From JBBQVS01 sp038211295 (GTDB taxonomy: Bacteria; Chloroflexota; Ktedonobacteria; Ktedonobacterales; Ktedonobacteraceae), in assembly GCA_038211295.1 (NCBI GenBank), contig JBBQVS010000035.1:1-37320 (forward strand): a DNA stretch of 37,320 nt. Direction: 5' to 3'. The notes below the pieces were generated by a model. It had not been told where the DNA came from, searched no databases, and saw only the letters and a list, made by a program, of their open reading frames with translations. Position numbers and translations under genes: made by a program. Positions 14,139-22,352 of this stretch are shown piece after piece. The first letter of the stretch is position 1. Every line of letters starts with the position of its first letter.

Positions 14139-15734
14139 ATGCCTTTAGACAGGAAAGACTCAGGCGCTACCTGGCAAGGCCCTCAAACATATAAAATTAC
14201 CGAGGTGCCGCCAGACGCTCCCTGGGAACCAACAGACGAAGAAGAGGCTCCGCTCCCACAAACAGAGCTAGAGCCACAATCTATGACTGACCCTAAAGAT
14301 ACATCAGGGTTACACCTCAGCGCGGACGCGGGGACAGACGCCGAAGAGGACATAGAGGAAGTAACGGTCTCCACGCGTGCCGCGTTACTAGATCAGCTAC
14401 GCTATTATTCCACGTTCATCTTGATACCACTGGTTTTCGCGGTCTTCACCAGTCTGCTCGTCTTACCCTTCGTAGCAATGGGACACGCAAAGTTGCCAGC
14501 GCAAACGACATTGCCCCTTGCCCTGATTATTCTTGTGATCGCGTTGGCACAGGGCGTCACAATCTACTACGCGGGAACAACGAATGGCCTCTGGGCTATC
14601 TATACTCTTATAAGCTTTTTTCTTTTTGTGCTCGTCGGGTGCTTCGCGCTTTCTGGACCCGTCACCGGTGTGATTGTACTGCTCCTCTTTATTGGACTCT
14701 CCATCTTTCTCGCGCGTCGTTATATACATCCAGTCGCTGAGGGGTTTGTCGATATCGTGCGAGCATTTGGCAAATATAGTCGGACGCTATACCCTGGCTT
14801 CAACTTTCTACTACCCTGGGAAAAGGTTACAAATCACCTCAGCACCACCGAAACAATCTGGAAGACGCCTGTGCAACGTGTACAAATGGCGCGTGACGAG
14901 GACGTAGTATTGCGCGGTGCCATCACCTATCGCCTCCAACCAGAAGACGCTCATCTCGCGGTGACAAGCGTGAAAAACTGGGAAGAGGGCCTGCATGACC
15001 TGTTTATAGCCTCCGTGCAAAATATCGCAGCGACCTTCACGCCAGAAGATTTTATCGCGTGGTCACAAGGGATGCTTACCCGCCCCACGCACGGAAGCGC
15101 GATGCCACTCTCGGAGGGCGAGCCACGCTGGGAACAGGTCAATGGACTTGTGTTTCAACGCATCCGTGATCGCGTCGCGCTCTGGGGCGTGCTAGTCGAG
15201 GAAGTACGTCTTTACGACATCGCCCTTGCTCCACACGAGATGGGGGGACTGGCGGACGAGATCACCGCTCCATCACAGCACAGAGCCGAAGCAGCGAAAG
15301 CCACCGTGCAATCTGTTCCACGTCAAGCATCGAAACCAATAGCAGGAACGGCAAAATCCGCGCGACCCACTCCTATGCAGAAACAAGGGGGAGCAGTCGA
15401 GCAGACAACCATACCCGCGCAACCTGTCTCCCCTGCCGTCGCAGTGCCAAAGGGACTCAAAGAAGATATTCTTCGTAAAGCATACATGGAGGTCAAGAAT
15501 GGGAAGATCAAAGACCCAGAAACCATTCGCAGCCTCGCCGCACAGTTCGATACAGTCGCCACAACGCCAGAGCTGAGTAAAGCGTTTACCTTTGACGCCG
15601 CACGAGCAGCAGCTAACCTCTATGAAGAAGCGGAACGACGTGAAGAGGAGGAAGGTGTCAGCGCGGGGACGCTCTTTACCGACGAAACCAAAACCGATTG
15701 GAATATTCCCCGTCCCCCCAATGGAGCACTATAA
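14139..15734 (+). CDS. membrane-anchored SPFH/Band 7 domain protein
   Basis: 531 residues. An acidic, Pro-rich N-terminus (~1-85) precedes four membrane helices (~90-114, 125-145, 150-172, 174-193). A Band 7/SPFH domain follows (~200-375), with EGFVDIVRAFGKYSRTLYPGFNFLLPWE and later VVLRGAITYRLQPEDA, as in stomatins and flotillins. The C-terminal ~150 residues are a Pro/Ala linker and a predicted helical segment. Known SPFH proteins form membrane scaffolds that organise proteases or transporters; the client here is unknown. Four helices before the domain is unusual, since most have one or a hairpin. The ATG follows GAGGAAGG, 22 nt after the PSP1 gene, suggesting one transcript. Confidence 0.8.
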   Translation: MPLDRKDSGATWQGPQTYKITEVPPDAPWEPTDEEEAPLPQTELEPQSMTDPKDTSGLHLSADAGTDAEEDIEEVTVSTRAALLDQLRYYSTFILIPLVFAVFTSLLVLPFVAMGHAKLPAQTTLPLALIILVIALAQGVTIYYAGTTNGLWAIYTLISFFLFVLVGCFALSGPVTGVIVLLLFIGLSIFLARRYIHPVAEGFVDIVRAFGKYSRTLYPGFNFLLPWEKVTNHLSTTETIWKTPVQRVQMARDEDVVLRGAITYRLQPEDAHLAVTSVKNWEEGLHDLFIASVQNIAATFTPEDFIAWSQGMLTRPTHGSAMPLSEGEPRWEQVNGLVFQRIRDRVALWGVLVEEVRLYDIALAPHEMGGLADEITAPSQHRAEAAKATVQSVPRQASKPIAGTAKSARPTPMQKQGGAVEQTTIPAQPVSPAVAVPKGLKEDILRKAYMEVKNGKIKDPETIRSLAAQFDTVATTPELSKAFTFDAARAAANLYEEAERREEEEGVSAGTLFTDETKTDWNIPRPPNGAL

Positions 15735-15763
15735 CAGTTTCACCATACATAACAGGGTAAGAA

Positions 15764-15790
15764 GCACAGCGTGGTTTCACCACACTGTGC
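15764..15790. terminator. hairpin after the SPFH gene
   Basis: GCACAG-c-GTGG (15764-15774) pairs with CCAC-a-CTGTGC (15780-15790) around TTTCA. It lacks a following T run, so it may act as an mRNA 3'-end stabiliser or a factor-dependent stop. Confidence 0.4.
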
Positions 15791-15888
15791 CATATGTAGT
15801 AGTGGCGGTTGCTCGCCCCGCCATGTTCATACATCCTTCACGTTTACCTGCCTCGTTATGCAATATGTACATAGACTACCCGATTTTA

Positions 15889-15917
15889 GTAGCTTCATGA
15901 CATAAAGGCTACTTTTT
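15889..15917 (+). terminator. plus-strand terminator overlapping the convergent gene's end
   Basis: GTAGC (15889-15893) and GCTAC (15908-15912) followed directly by TTTTT (15913-15917). It would stop transcripts from the SPFH side and reaches into the last codons of the minus-strand gene ending at 15909. Confidence 0.5.
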
Positions 15918-16430
15918 GACGAGAGTCGAAGCGACCTTTTCGGCATTGCCTTCCTCCATCGAGCGGAGGGCCGCAACAGCCTCGTTAGAGACAACCTTGT
16001 TTGCTTCAGGGTCGAATACAACATCATCGCGTTTACAATACATGAGTTTGTTCCATGCAGCCGTCGCACGATCCCACGCGGGGAAACGCTCTGTAGCTTC
16101 AGCGTCACCCTTGACAACACGTTGGAAGGCAATGTATGAAGTCACGAGAGCCGCCACGATGCTGATAAGGGTAAGTCCCACAAGCACAACCATCCATACC
16201 GCGTTAAAACTTGCCTCTAACCCCCCGATAAGCACGATGATGAGAAAGATGAAAATACCCACGAGCACACCGCACGCCAGAATATAGGGCAGCATCGTGA
16301 CATTACGCGTTGGCATATCAGGTGGCGCACAACGCGGAACACCGGAGTCATACGCGGCCGACATCGTCATAACCTGATCGGCCTGATGACATACAGGACA
16401 TGTAGGTTTCTCGGTTTCAGTAGATACCAT
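15909..16430 (-). CDS. small membrane protein with N-terminal CxxC
   Basis: 173 residues, no family recognised. The N-terminus has CPVC (C11, C14), half of a zinc ribbon. Two membrane helices follow at ~46-69 and ~77-101. The C-terminal cytosolic part contains LMYCKRDDVVFDPEANK, a motif that recurs in small bacterial zinc-ribbon membrane proteins. C132 is the only other partner Cys besides C34 and C53. The ATG at 16430 has a strong AAGGAG 10 nt upstream. It is divergent from the WD40 kinase gene with closely packed promoters, so the two may share control; that is inference. Confidence 0.75.
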   Translation of the reverse strand: MVSTETEKPTCPVCHQADQVMTMSAAYDSGVPRCAPPDMPTRNVTMLPYILACGVLVGIFIFLIIVLIGGLEASFNAVWMVVLVGLTLISIVAALVTSYIAFQRVVKGDAEATERFPAWDRATAAWNKLMYCKRDDVVFDPEANKVVSNEAVAALRSMEEGNAEKVASTLVKK

Positions 16431-16520
16431 AAAACATTTTCTCCTTATAGATGATACATAATGCTCAAACGGATCGATATAATGAACAGTAGTTGCTCTG
16501 TTTTTCTCTTATCAAGGGTA

Positions 16521-16549
16521 AGCATAACACGTTAGCACGGTTTCGACAA
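16521..16549 (-). promoter_or_regulatory. promoter for the small membrane protein
   Basis: On the minus strand TTGTCG (16549-16544), a 17-nt spacer and TATGCT (16526-16521), four of six matches each. It lies back-to-back with the kinase promoter, with the -35 boxes 18 nt apart. Confidence 0.45.
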
Positions 16550-16567
16550 TGCTTTATTCCACAGAAC

Positions 16568-16596
16568 TTGACAACGGTTCTTAGATGTACTACTGT
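16568..16596 (+). promoter_or_regulatory. promoter for the WD40 kinase gene
   Basis: Consensus TTGACA (16568-16573), a 17-nt spacer and a weak TACTGT (16591-16596). The -10 lies in a dyad GTAC-TACT-GTAC (16587-16598) that could be an operator. Transcription from near 16603 would exclude an ATG at 16585 and favours one at 16624 or 16654. Confidence 0.5.
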
Positions 16597-16623
16597 ACGT
16601 TTTGCAATAGTCGTCAGGAACAA

Positions 16624-18705
16624 ATGTTTGGAATTAAAGGATGGCACGCTGGTATGACCCTTCCGTCTTATCTCTTTTGTGATACGTGTGGCGCAGCAAA
16701 TCGTTTACAAGCCACCTTTTGTAAAGCGTGTGGTCAACCACTTGATGCTCCTGTCACACCGTCAACCAGCTCTACCCTGACCGGTCTGCTCTCACACCGC
16801 CATATTCTCAAACAACGGTATGTTGTATTGGAGCAGGTGGGGCGCGGTGGCTTTGGTGCCGTCTATAAAGCCGCTGACACACAATTTGGTAATCGCCTTG
16901 TCGCGGTCAAAGAGATGAGCCAGAACAACATGAACGCGCTTGAGCAACAGGCGGCTACCGTGTCGTTCAAGCGTGAGGCACTGATGCTCGCAGGTCTCAC
17001 ACATCCTAACCTGCCACGCATCTATGAGCAATTTACTGATGTGGGTCGCTCGTATCTTGTGATGGACTTTATCGAAGGCAAAACGCTGGAAGACCACCTC
17101 ACGACGCTGGGCAACACACTATTACCAATCGCCAAGACGCTGACAATAGGCATACAGTTGTGCGATGTCCTTAGCTATCTTCACTCACGGCAACCATCAA
17201 TTATCTTTCGTGACCTTAAACCAGCCAACGTTATGCTTACACTTACGGGCCACATCTACCTGATTGATTTTGGGATCGCGCGTCACTTTAAGCCAGGTCA
17301 GACCAAAGACACTAGCGCATTAGGCTCAACAGGATACGCCGCGCCAGAACAATACGGCAAGTCTCAGACAACCGCCCGCGCCGACGTATATAGCCTCGGC
17401 GCGACACTGCACCAGTTGGTGACGGGGAATGACCCATCGGACTCACCATTCACCTTCGCGCCTATTATGCTTAAAGACCAGCCCACACTTGCTGGCCTCA
17501 CTTCTTTGATCGTCACGATGGTAAGCGTCGATAGTAGTAAGCGACCCGCGAGCGTACTGCTCGTCAAACAAGAACTACAACGTATTGCAACACACTACCA
17601 GTTGGGACAAACACACTCACCTGCCTCTATCGCTTCCACGCATTCAATACAGAGTACACTCCCGAATGTCTATCAGCCACCCGCGAATATTCCACGCACA
17701 CCACGCGGCACCAAGGGCGTGATCGTGCCACAGATACCACCAATGGCGAATATGCTTTTTGCCTGCTGTGGACATAGCAGTCGCATCACGGCGATTGCCT
17801 GGTCTCCCGATGGAAAGTGGATCGCGTCCGCGAGTTATGATAAGACAGTGCAAATATGGGATGCCGCGAATGGGCAACAGCTTTTCACATATAAAGAACA
17901 TCACAGTCATGTCAACGCCCTCGCTTGGTCGCCTGACAGCACACGACTCGCGTCTGCCAGTGACGATGGAACTGCGCGTGTATGGGAGCCACTGACGGGA
18001 AAGACGCTCTTTGTGTATCAAGGCCATAATGGGGCGGTCAACGCCCTCGCTTGGTCGCCCTCACTCTCCACGTATGGGGCCTCCCTTCCTCCACTTATCG
18101 CGTCGGGCGGTGCTGACAAAACGGTTCACCTGTGGGATACAACAACTGGAGTACAGCAGTACGTCTTTCGGCATCATACCGATATCATTCATGCTGTTGC
18201 CTGGTCGCCCGATGCACGACGCATCGCCTCGGCAGGTGAGGATCACAGCATTCTGTTATGGTATCCCGGCAAGGAGCCTGAAAAAAAGTCTTTACTGGCA
18301 AAAATTTCCGCACTGCTCTCTCCACCACAGGATGTACTCAAGTTGGACAAGCATAAAGAGCGCGTCAACGGCCTGGCATGGTCACCAGATAGCCGCTATA
18401 TCGCATCCGCCAGCAGCGACCACTGGGTGCTTATCTATGAGGCTTTGACTGGAGGCGCAACCTACTCCTGCGGTATTCACAAGAAGGGTATGCAAAACTG
18501 TGTCGCGTGGTCGCCCAATGGCAAGCACCTTGCCTCCGGTTGCAACGACAAGACCGTAGATATTTGGAGTATGACGACGAAATCGGTCAACTTTACCTAT
18601 CATGGACATGTCAACTATGTTACTTCTGTCGCGTGGTCGCCCGATAGCACACGCATCGCCTCGGCAAGCGTTGACCGCACTGTGCAGGTGTGGCAAGCAG
18701 TATAA
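16624..18705 (+). CDS. Ser/Thr protein kinase with zinc ribbon and seven-bladed WD40 propeller
   Basis: 693 residues. A zinc ribbon (C19, C22, C33, C36) is followed by a Hanks-type kinase (~66-330): GRGGFGAVY loop (73-81), VAVKE with K96, FRDLKPANVM as catalytic loop (Phe for the usual His of HRD), DFG in LIDFGIARHF, and GYAAPEQYG. After a Pro/Ser-rich linker come seven WD40 repeats, each with an AWSP(D/N/S) core and most ending in DKTV..W; the third and fourth carry insertions. Seven blades make one closed propeller, a protein-binding platform. No membrane helix is present, so the kinase is cytosolic. Start choice: ATG at 16624 has AGGA 5 nt upstream and follows the promoter; ATG at 16654 (MTLPSYLFC) is also possible. 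It is followed by a shorter kinase paralogue. Substrate unknown. Confidence 0.9.
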   Translation: MFGIKGWHAGMTLPSYLFCDTCGAANRLQATFCKACGQPLDAPVTPSTSSTLTGLLSHRHILKQRYVVLEQVGRGGFGAVYKAADTQFGNRLVAVKEMSQNNMNALEQQAATVSFKREALMLAGLTHPNLPRIYEQFTDVGRSYLVMDFIEGKTLEDHLTTLGNTLLPIAKTLTIGIQLCDVLSYLHSRQPSIIFRDLKPANVMLTLTGHIYLIDFGIARHFKPGQTKDTSALGSTGYAAPEQYGKSQTTARADVYSLGATLHQLVTGNDPSDSPFTFAPIMLKDQPTLAGLTSLIVTMVSVDSSKRPASVLLVKQELQRIATHYQLGQTHSPASIASTHSIQSTLPNVYQPPANIPRTPRGTKGVIVPQIPPMANMLFACCGHSSRITAIAWSPDGKWIASASYDKTVQIWDAANGQQLFTYKEHHSHVNALAWSPDSTRLASASDDGTARVWEPLTGKTLFVYQGHNGAVNALAWSPSLSTYGASLPPLIASGGADKTVHLWDTTTGVQQYVFRHHTDIIHAVAWSPDARRIASAGEDHSILLWYPGKEPEKKSLLAKISALLSPPQDVLKLDKHKERVNGLAWSPDSRYIASASSDHWVLIYEALTGGATYSCGIHKKGMQNCVAWSPNGKHLASGCNDKTVDIWSMTTKSVNFTYHGHVNYVTSVAWSPDSTRIASASVDRTVQVWQAV

Positions 18706-18707
18706 TC

Positions 18708-18731
18708 ATACTAGCCTTCATAGGCTAGTAT
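18708..18731 (+). terminator. terminator between the two kinase genes
   Basis: Perfect 10-bp stem ATACTAGCCT/AGGCTAGTAT with a 4-nt loop TCAT, starting 3 nt after the stop codon. The T run is weak (ATTGAACATTTTC), so some readthrough is likely. Confidence 0.6.
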
Positions 18732-18858
18732 ATTGAACATTTTCTATATTTATGCGTCTATATAAATAGCTTAGTGTGAGAACGTGGCGTGTGCGTGTAT
18801 ACAGAGAGTTAATTAGAAGCACAAGTAGAATTGCTCTCTTTAGCGAAGCGGGAGAACT

Positions 18859-19818
18859 ATGTATTGTCCACGCTGTGGTGTCCTCAATTCAACAAACGCC
18901 CGTACCTGTATTGCGTGTCGCTATCTCCTGGTAGCAGTAGCACAATCAATGAGAACCACTACCGCATCTCACCCTGCTGTTACACAACCCATTGCACTGT
19001 TACAAGGCCGCTATCGCCTGCTCACGCCCCTCGGTCAGGGTGGCTTCGGCTCTGTCTTCAAGGCGCAGGATGCCCTCTCGCAAAACAGAATTGTCGCCAT
19101 CAAAGAGATTAGCCTTAACGGTCTACAAGAACAGGAGAAGTTGGACGCGACGGCCTCGTTCAATCGCGAGGTGCAGGTGCTCTCTGATCTTCACCATCCC
19201 AGTCTCCCACGCTTATATGACTATTTCACTGACGCGGAACACTGGTATCTGGTGATGGATTTTATCGCTGGCGAGACGCTCGAACGCCACCTGGAACAAA
19301 CCATTGGTGGACACTTCCTTCAACTCGTTGATGTATTGCACGTTGGCATCCAACTATGTATTGTGCTTGACTATATGCATACGCATCACCCGCCAATCAT
19401 TTTTCGCGATCTCAAGCCGTCTAATGTCATGCTGCTTCCCGCGGGTGGAGTCCGTCTAGTCGATTTTGGCATTGCCCGTTATTTCAAGCCGGGCCAATTC
19501 AAGGACACAATGGCATTTGGTTCCCCTGGCTATGCCGCGCCAGAGCAGTATGGCAAGGCGCAGACCACGCCCTGCGCTGATATCTATAGCCTGGGCGCAA
19601 TGCTGCACCAAATGCTTACGGGCAACGACCCAACCGAGGTTCCTTTTCGTTTCTTGCCACTCAAAACCTATGACCTGCGCCATCCACAGGCAACAGCACT
19701 CCAGCTTTTAGAACGCTTGCTGATACAGATGGTCGATATGGACCCAGATAAACGCCCCGGCAGTATGGCACTGATAAAGCACCATCTGGAATATATTGCG
19801 GAACAGTGCCGTATGTGA
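18859..19818 (+). CDS. Ser/Thr protein kinase with N-terminal zinc ribbon
   Basis: 319 residues. The zinc ribbon at the very start has C3, C6, C17 and C20 (MYCPRCG...CIAC). A full kinase domain follows (~50-315): GQGGFGSVF, AIKE with K82, FRDLKPSNVM (again Phe-Arg-Asp), VDFGIARYFKPGQ and GYAAPEQYGKAQTT. It closely resembles the kinase part of the preceding gene, down to RYFKPGQ.KDT and LTGNDP, so the pair arose by duplication; this copy lacks a sensor or propeller domain and a membrane helix. The ATG follows GGGAGAA. The intervening terminator suggests a separate or weaker transcript; AT-rich boxes near 18733-18766 are not well enough spaced to name a promoter. Confidence 0.88.
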   Translation: MYCPRCGVLNSTNARTCIACRYLLVAVAQSMRTTTASHPAVTQPIALLQGRYRLLTPLGQGGFGSVFKAQDALSQNRIVAIKEISLNGLQEQEKLDATASFNREVQVLSDLHHPSLPRLYDYFTDAEHWYLVMDFIAGETLERHLEQTIGGHFLQLVDVLHVGIQLCIVLDYMHTHHPPIIFRDLKPSNVMLLPAGGVRLVDFGIARYFKPGQFKDTMAFGSPGYAAPEQYGKAQTTPCADIYSLGAMLHQMLTGNDPTEVPFRFLPLKTYDLRHPQATALQLLERLLIQMVDMDPDKRPGSMALIKHHLEYIAEQCRM

Positions 19819-19897
19819 TACAAACACTACAGGGAAAAGCGGGAACATAGTAGAAGCCGCGAGACGCAACAGAGACCAGATAAAGGATTGAAAACCG

Positions 19898-21043
19898 ATG
19901 AACTTTGACCTCAACGACGAGCAAGCAGATATACAAGACGTGGTACGCCGTTTCACTGCACAGGAGATCACTCCCCATGCTGAAGAGTGGGATGAGACGC
20001 ATCATTTTCCGCGTGGCGTCTACGCGAAGATGGCGGAGCTAGGGTTGATGAGTATGACCACGCCAGAAGAATATGGTGGTACAATGCTCAGTCGTCTAAT
20101 GGGCGCGATTGTCTACGAAGAGTTAGCAAAGGGCGAGATGGCGACGGCGGTTGGTCTTTCCGTTCACAATATGGTGACGGGTTCACTCGCGCGTTTTGGC
20201 AACGACACTCAACGCCATCAATGGGTGAGGCGTCTGGCATCAGGCGAATTTCTTGGTGCGTTCTCGCTCAGCGAGTCGATGTCAGGATCGGATGCCGCGA
20301 GCCTGCAATGTCGGGCGGTGCGCGATGGTGACAATTACGTGCTCAATGGCTCAAAGCTCTGGGTGACGAACGGCGGCGAGGCCGACATCTACTTGTTGAT
20401 GGTGCGGACAACGCCAACAAAGGGGTCATCCGGCATTACCTGTATGGTTGTGGAAAAAGGCATGACGGGCTTCTCATTCGGCAAGACTGAGCGCAAGATG
20501 GGACTTCATTCGTCGCCTACACGCGAGCTACTTTTTGATGAGTGTCGTATTCCTGTCGCGAACCGCGTCGGCGAGGAGGGACAGGGTTTCAAAATCGCGC
20601 TAGCATCGCTCGACGGCGGACGCATCAATATCGGGGCCGTAGCGGTTGGAGTCGCACAGGCAGCGTTCGATACCGCGTGTGGCTATGCACGCGAGCGTGA
20701 GCAATTCAACAAGCCAATCGCAGCTTTTCAAGGTATCCAGTTTATGCTCGCAGACATGGCGATGAAGATTGAAGCCTCACGCCTCCTCGTTTATGAGGCC
20801 GCCCACAAGCTGGATAACGGACAAAGCGCGGGCATGGCAGCGTCGATGGCAAAATGTTTCGCCACCGACGCCGCGATGGAGATTACCGTCAACGCAGTAC
20901 AAGTCCTGGGCGGTGCAGGTTATGTACGCGACTACCCCGCAGAACGTTATATGCGCGATATCAAGGTATCACAAATCTTTGAGGGAACAAACCAGATACA
21001 GCGTGTAGTAATCGCACGCGCGTTACTGGGTGATATACGCTAG
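19898..21043 (+). CDS. acyl-CoA dehydrogenase
   Basis: 381 residues, typical for the family. It is an FAD enzyme that makes the alpha,beta double bond in acyl-CoA esters and passes electrons to ETF. N-terminal helical domain, then GAFSLSESMSGSD and LNGSKLWVTNGGEADIYLLM, the flavin-contact strands and first signature. The C-terminal helical domain has REQFNKPIAAFQGIQFMLADM and QVLGGAGYVRDYPAERYMRDIKVSQIFEGTNQIQR; the Glu of EGTNQIQR is the usual catalytic base of short- and medium-chain enzymes. Chain-length preference cannot be read. The ATG has AAAGGA upstream. It stands alone: no ETF, hydratase or thiolase is adjacent. Confidence 0.93.
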   Translation: MNFDLNDEQADIQDVVRRFTAQEITPHAEEWDETHHFPRGVYAKMAELGLMSMTTPEEYGGTMLSRLMGAIVYEELAKGEMATAVGLSVHNMVTGSLARFGNDTQRHQWVRRLASGEFLGAFSLSESMSGSDAASLQCRAVRDGDNYVLNGSKLWVTNGGEADIYLLMVRTTPTKGSSGITCMVVEKGMTGFSFGKTERKMGLHSSPTRELLFDECRIPVANRVGEEGQGFKIALASLDGGRINIGAVAVGVAQAAFDTACGYAREREQFNKPIAAFQGIQFMLADMAMKIEASRLLVYEAAHKLDNGQSAGMAASMAKCFATDAAMEITVNAVQVLGGAGYVRDYPAERYMRDIKVSQIFEGTNQIQRVVIARALLGDIR

Positions 21044-21220
21044 TTGAGGCAGGAAATGCAAAGAAAATTTTGTCAGAAGCAAAAGAGGGATTATTTCTTC
21101 TTGTTCGCAAGAAAGAGGATTTAACAAGAGTGCCGTTTCTATTTTTCCCCATTTTACCATGTGCCGCTACATATATAGCTTCCGGAAACGTAAAAACAGG
21201 TTAAGCCTTCGTAAAAAATG

Positions 21221-21245
21221 TGTTTGTCAAAAACATTGACAAACA
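21221..21245. promoter_or_regulatory. perfect 10-bp palindromic operator
   Basis: TGTTTGTCAA (21221-21230) and TTGACAAACA (21236-21245), perfect complements separated by 5 bp. The right arm supplies the -35 box of the promoter at 21236-21265. A protein bound here would block RNA polymerase. The size and symmetry suit a dimeric regulator such as a TetR-type repressor; no regulator gene is adjacent. Confidence 0.75.
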
Positions 21246-21265
21246 TTGCTCTTATTATCTACAAT
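21236..21265 (+). promoter_or_regulatory. sigma-70 promoter of the methylamine-type gene cluster
   Basis: TTGACA (21236-21241), an 18-nt spacer and TACAAT (21260-21265). Predicted start near 21272, about 70 nt before the small ORF at 21343. Upstream, 21044-21220 holds only a TTCTTG-TTCG-CAAGAA mini-hairpin (21098-21113). Confidence 0.7.
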
Positions 21266-21342
21266 AGAAGACAACAATAGTTCCCCTTGCAGCGTGGCAA
21301 GATAAGGGTCTTTACTACAACCTTTATTGGAGTACGCATATT

Positions 21343-21486
21343 ATGAAACAACAACAACATGCCATCACTACAGATGTTGCTCCGTCTCCTACACGTGAGG
21401 TCAATCTTACCCTGTGTTTGCTCTTCTGCTCCTCCAGCCACGCCCCCTACCACCTCCATCACCGCAGTATGTGCCCCGTGTGCTAA
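21343..21486 (+). CDS. Cys/His-rich 47-residue peptide, unknown
   Basis: A small ORF not resembling a family I know. It is supported by position: it is the first ORF after a well-formed promoter and operator, and has GGAG 10 nt before its ATG. The first ~24 residues are polar (Gln/Thr/Pro). The last ~23 hold four Cys, four His and four Ser, run CLLFC...HHRSMCPVC, and end on Cys. It could be a peptide precursor with a leader and a Cys-rich core, a small metal-binding protein, or a cysteine-sensing leader peptide for the sulphur-related genes downstream. No maturation enzyme is nearby and no clear terminator follows, so none of these is established. It may also be untranslated leader sequence. 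Confidence 0.45.
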   Translation: MKQQQHAITTDVAPSPTREVNLTLCLLFCSSSHAPYHLHHRSMCPVC

Positions 21487-21652
21487 ACGCACCTGAAACA
21501 TACACTCTCTTCATAAACGCTCTCGATTAAGTCACTACGTAAGGCTACTGTATATTCCTTTACCTTTTGCGCTTAGTCGTTCTTAGTTTTCTTTTTATTT
21601 CTCATGCTCTACAGGCACTATGCCTACCCATTTCTTGGTGAAGGATTCAACC

Positions 21653-22300
21653 ATGAGCAATAATACTCCTTTGTTCGATACACAAGGTGTTTCGGAGGAC
21701 AGCCCATATCTTGAAATCAGGAAGGGCCAAACAGACTTAAAGGTACTGGGCTATATGGCACGGCGCGTCCTGGCGACACTGCACGCCCCCGACGCGCAGA
21801 CGAGCGTTTCGAGCGGCACACAATCGTTACTTTACCTGTTTCAAGAGTGGCGCGGGCGCACACATCGCATCGCCCTCTATCAACCACAGGCTCTTTTGAC
21901 ACTTAAAGAACTTTGCTTCGTGGGCTTTCTCAGCAAGAAAAAACAGCAGTTGGATGAACAGATCATCACCGCTATCGATGATGTCGATGAGCAGATGCTG
22001 GTTGAACTCGCAAATATTTCCGGCCTCTTGAGCTATTCGTCGTTACAACTGCGCGATGGCAACTGGTGCAATCTTGTCCTCTTCCGCGACACATCAGTGA
22101 AAACACGCTTGAAAAGTAGTGAGGTACATTCTTATGCCGCGCATAAACTGGCTCCACACTACTATCAATGGATACGTCTGCACAATGGCACGATGCCCGA
22201 TGGCTTGAGCGGCGGGAGCTTTGTCTTGCAAAAAACACATCTCTATGTCTTCTCTGCGCATCAGACACGACCCCATATACAGGAGTTGTTATACTCATAA
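21653..22300 (+). CDS. conserved-looking protein of unknown function
   Basis: 215 residues, not recognised. No signal peptide or membrane helix. The C-terminal half has a motif-like stretch: LRDGNWCNLVLFRD, then HSYAAHKLAPHYYQWIRLHNG, with clustered His, Tyr and Trp that look like a conserved binding or catalytic face. The ATG at 21653 has AAGGA 8 nt upstream; an in-frame ATG at 21620 lacks a comparable site. It sits between the Cys-rich small ORF and the flavoenzyme, and its stop is 52 nt before the flavoenzyme's start, so it is probably part of the same transcript and pathway. Function unknown. Confidence 0.7.
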   Translation: MSNNTPLFDTQGVSEDSPYLEIRKGQTDLKVLGYMARRVLATLHAPDAQTSVSSGTQSLLYLFQEWRGRTHRIALYQPQALLTLKELCFVGFLSKKKQQLDEQIITAIDDVDEQMLVELANISGLLSYSSLQLRDGNWCNLVLFRDTSVKTRLKSSEVHSYAAHKLAPHYYQWIRLHNGTMPDGLSGGSFVLQKTHLYVFSAHQTRPHIQELLYS

Positions 22301-22352
22301 CCATTCAAACAAAAACTTTCAGAAAACTTCATGAGAAAGAAAAAGGTGCAAT

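Noticed and set aside
21098..21113. TTCTTG-TTCG-CAAGAA hairpin as the acyl-CoA dehydrogenase terminator
   Set aside because: It is AT-rich, short and followed by purines instead of T; too weak to call.
21259..21501. 80-residue ORF antisense to the Cys-rich peptide
   Set aside because: No ribosome binding site or promoter on that strand, and it runs through the plus-strand promoter region. The plus-strand frame is better supported.
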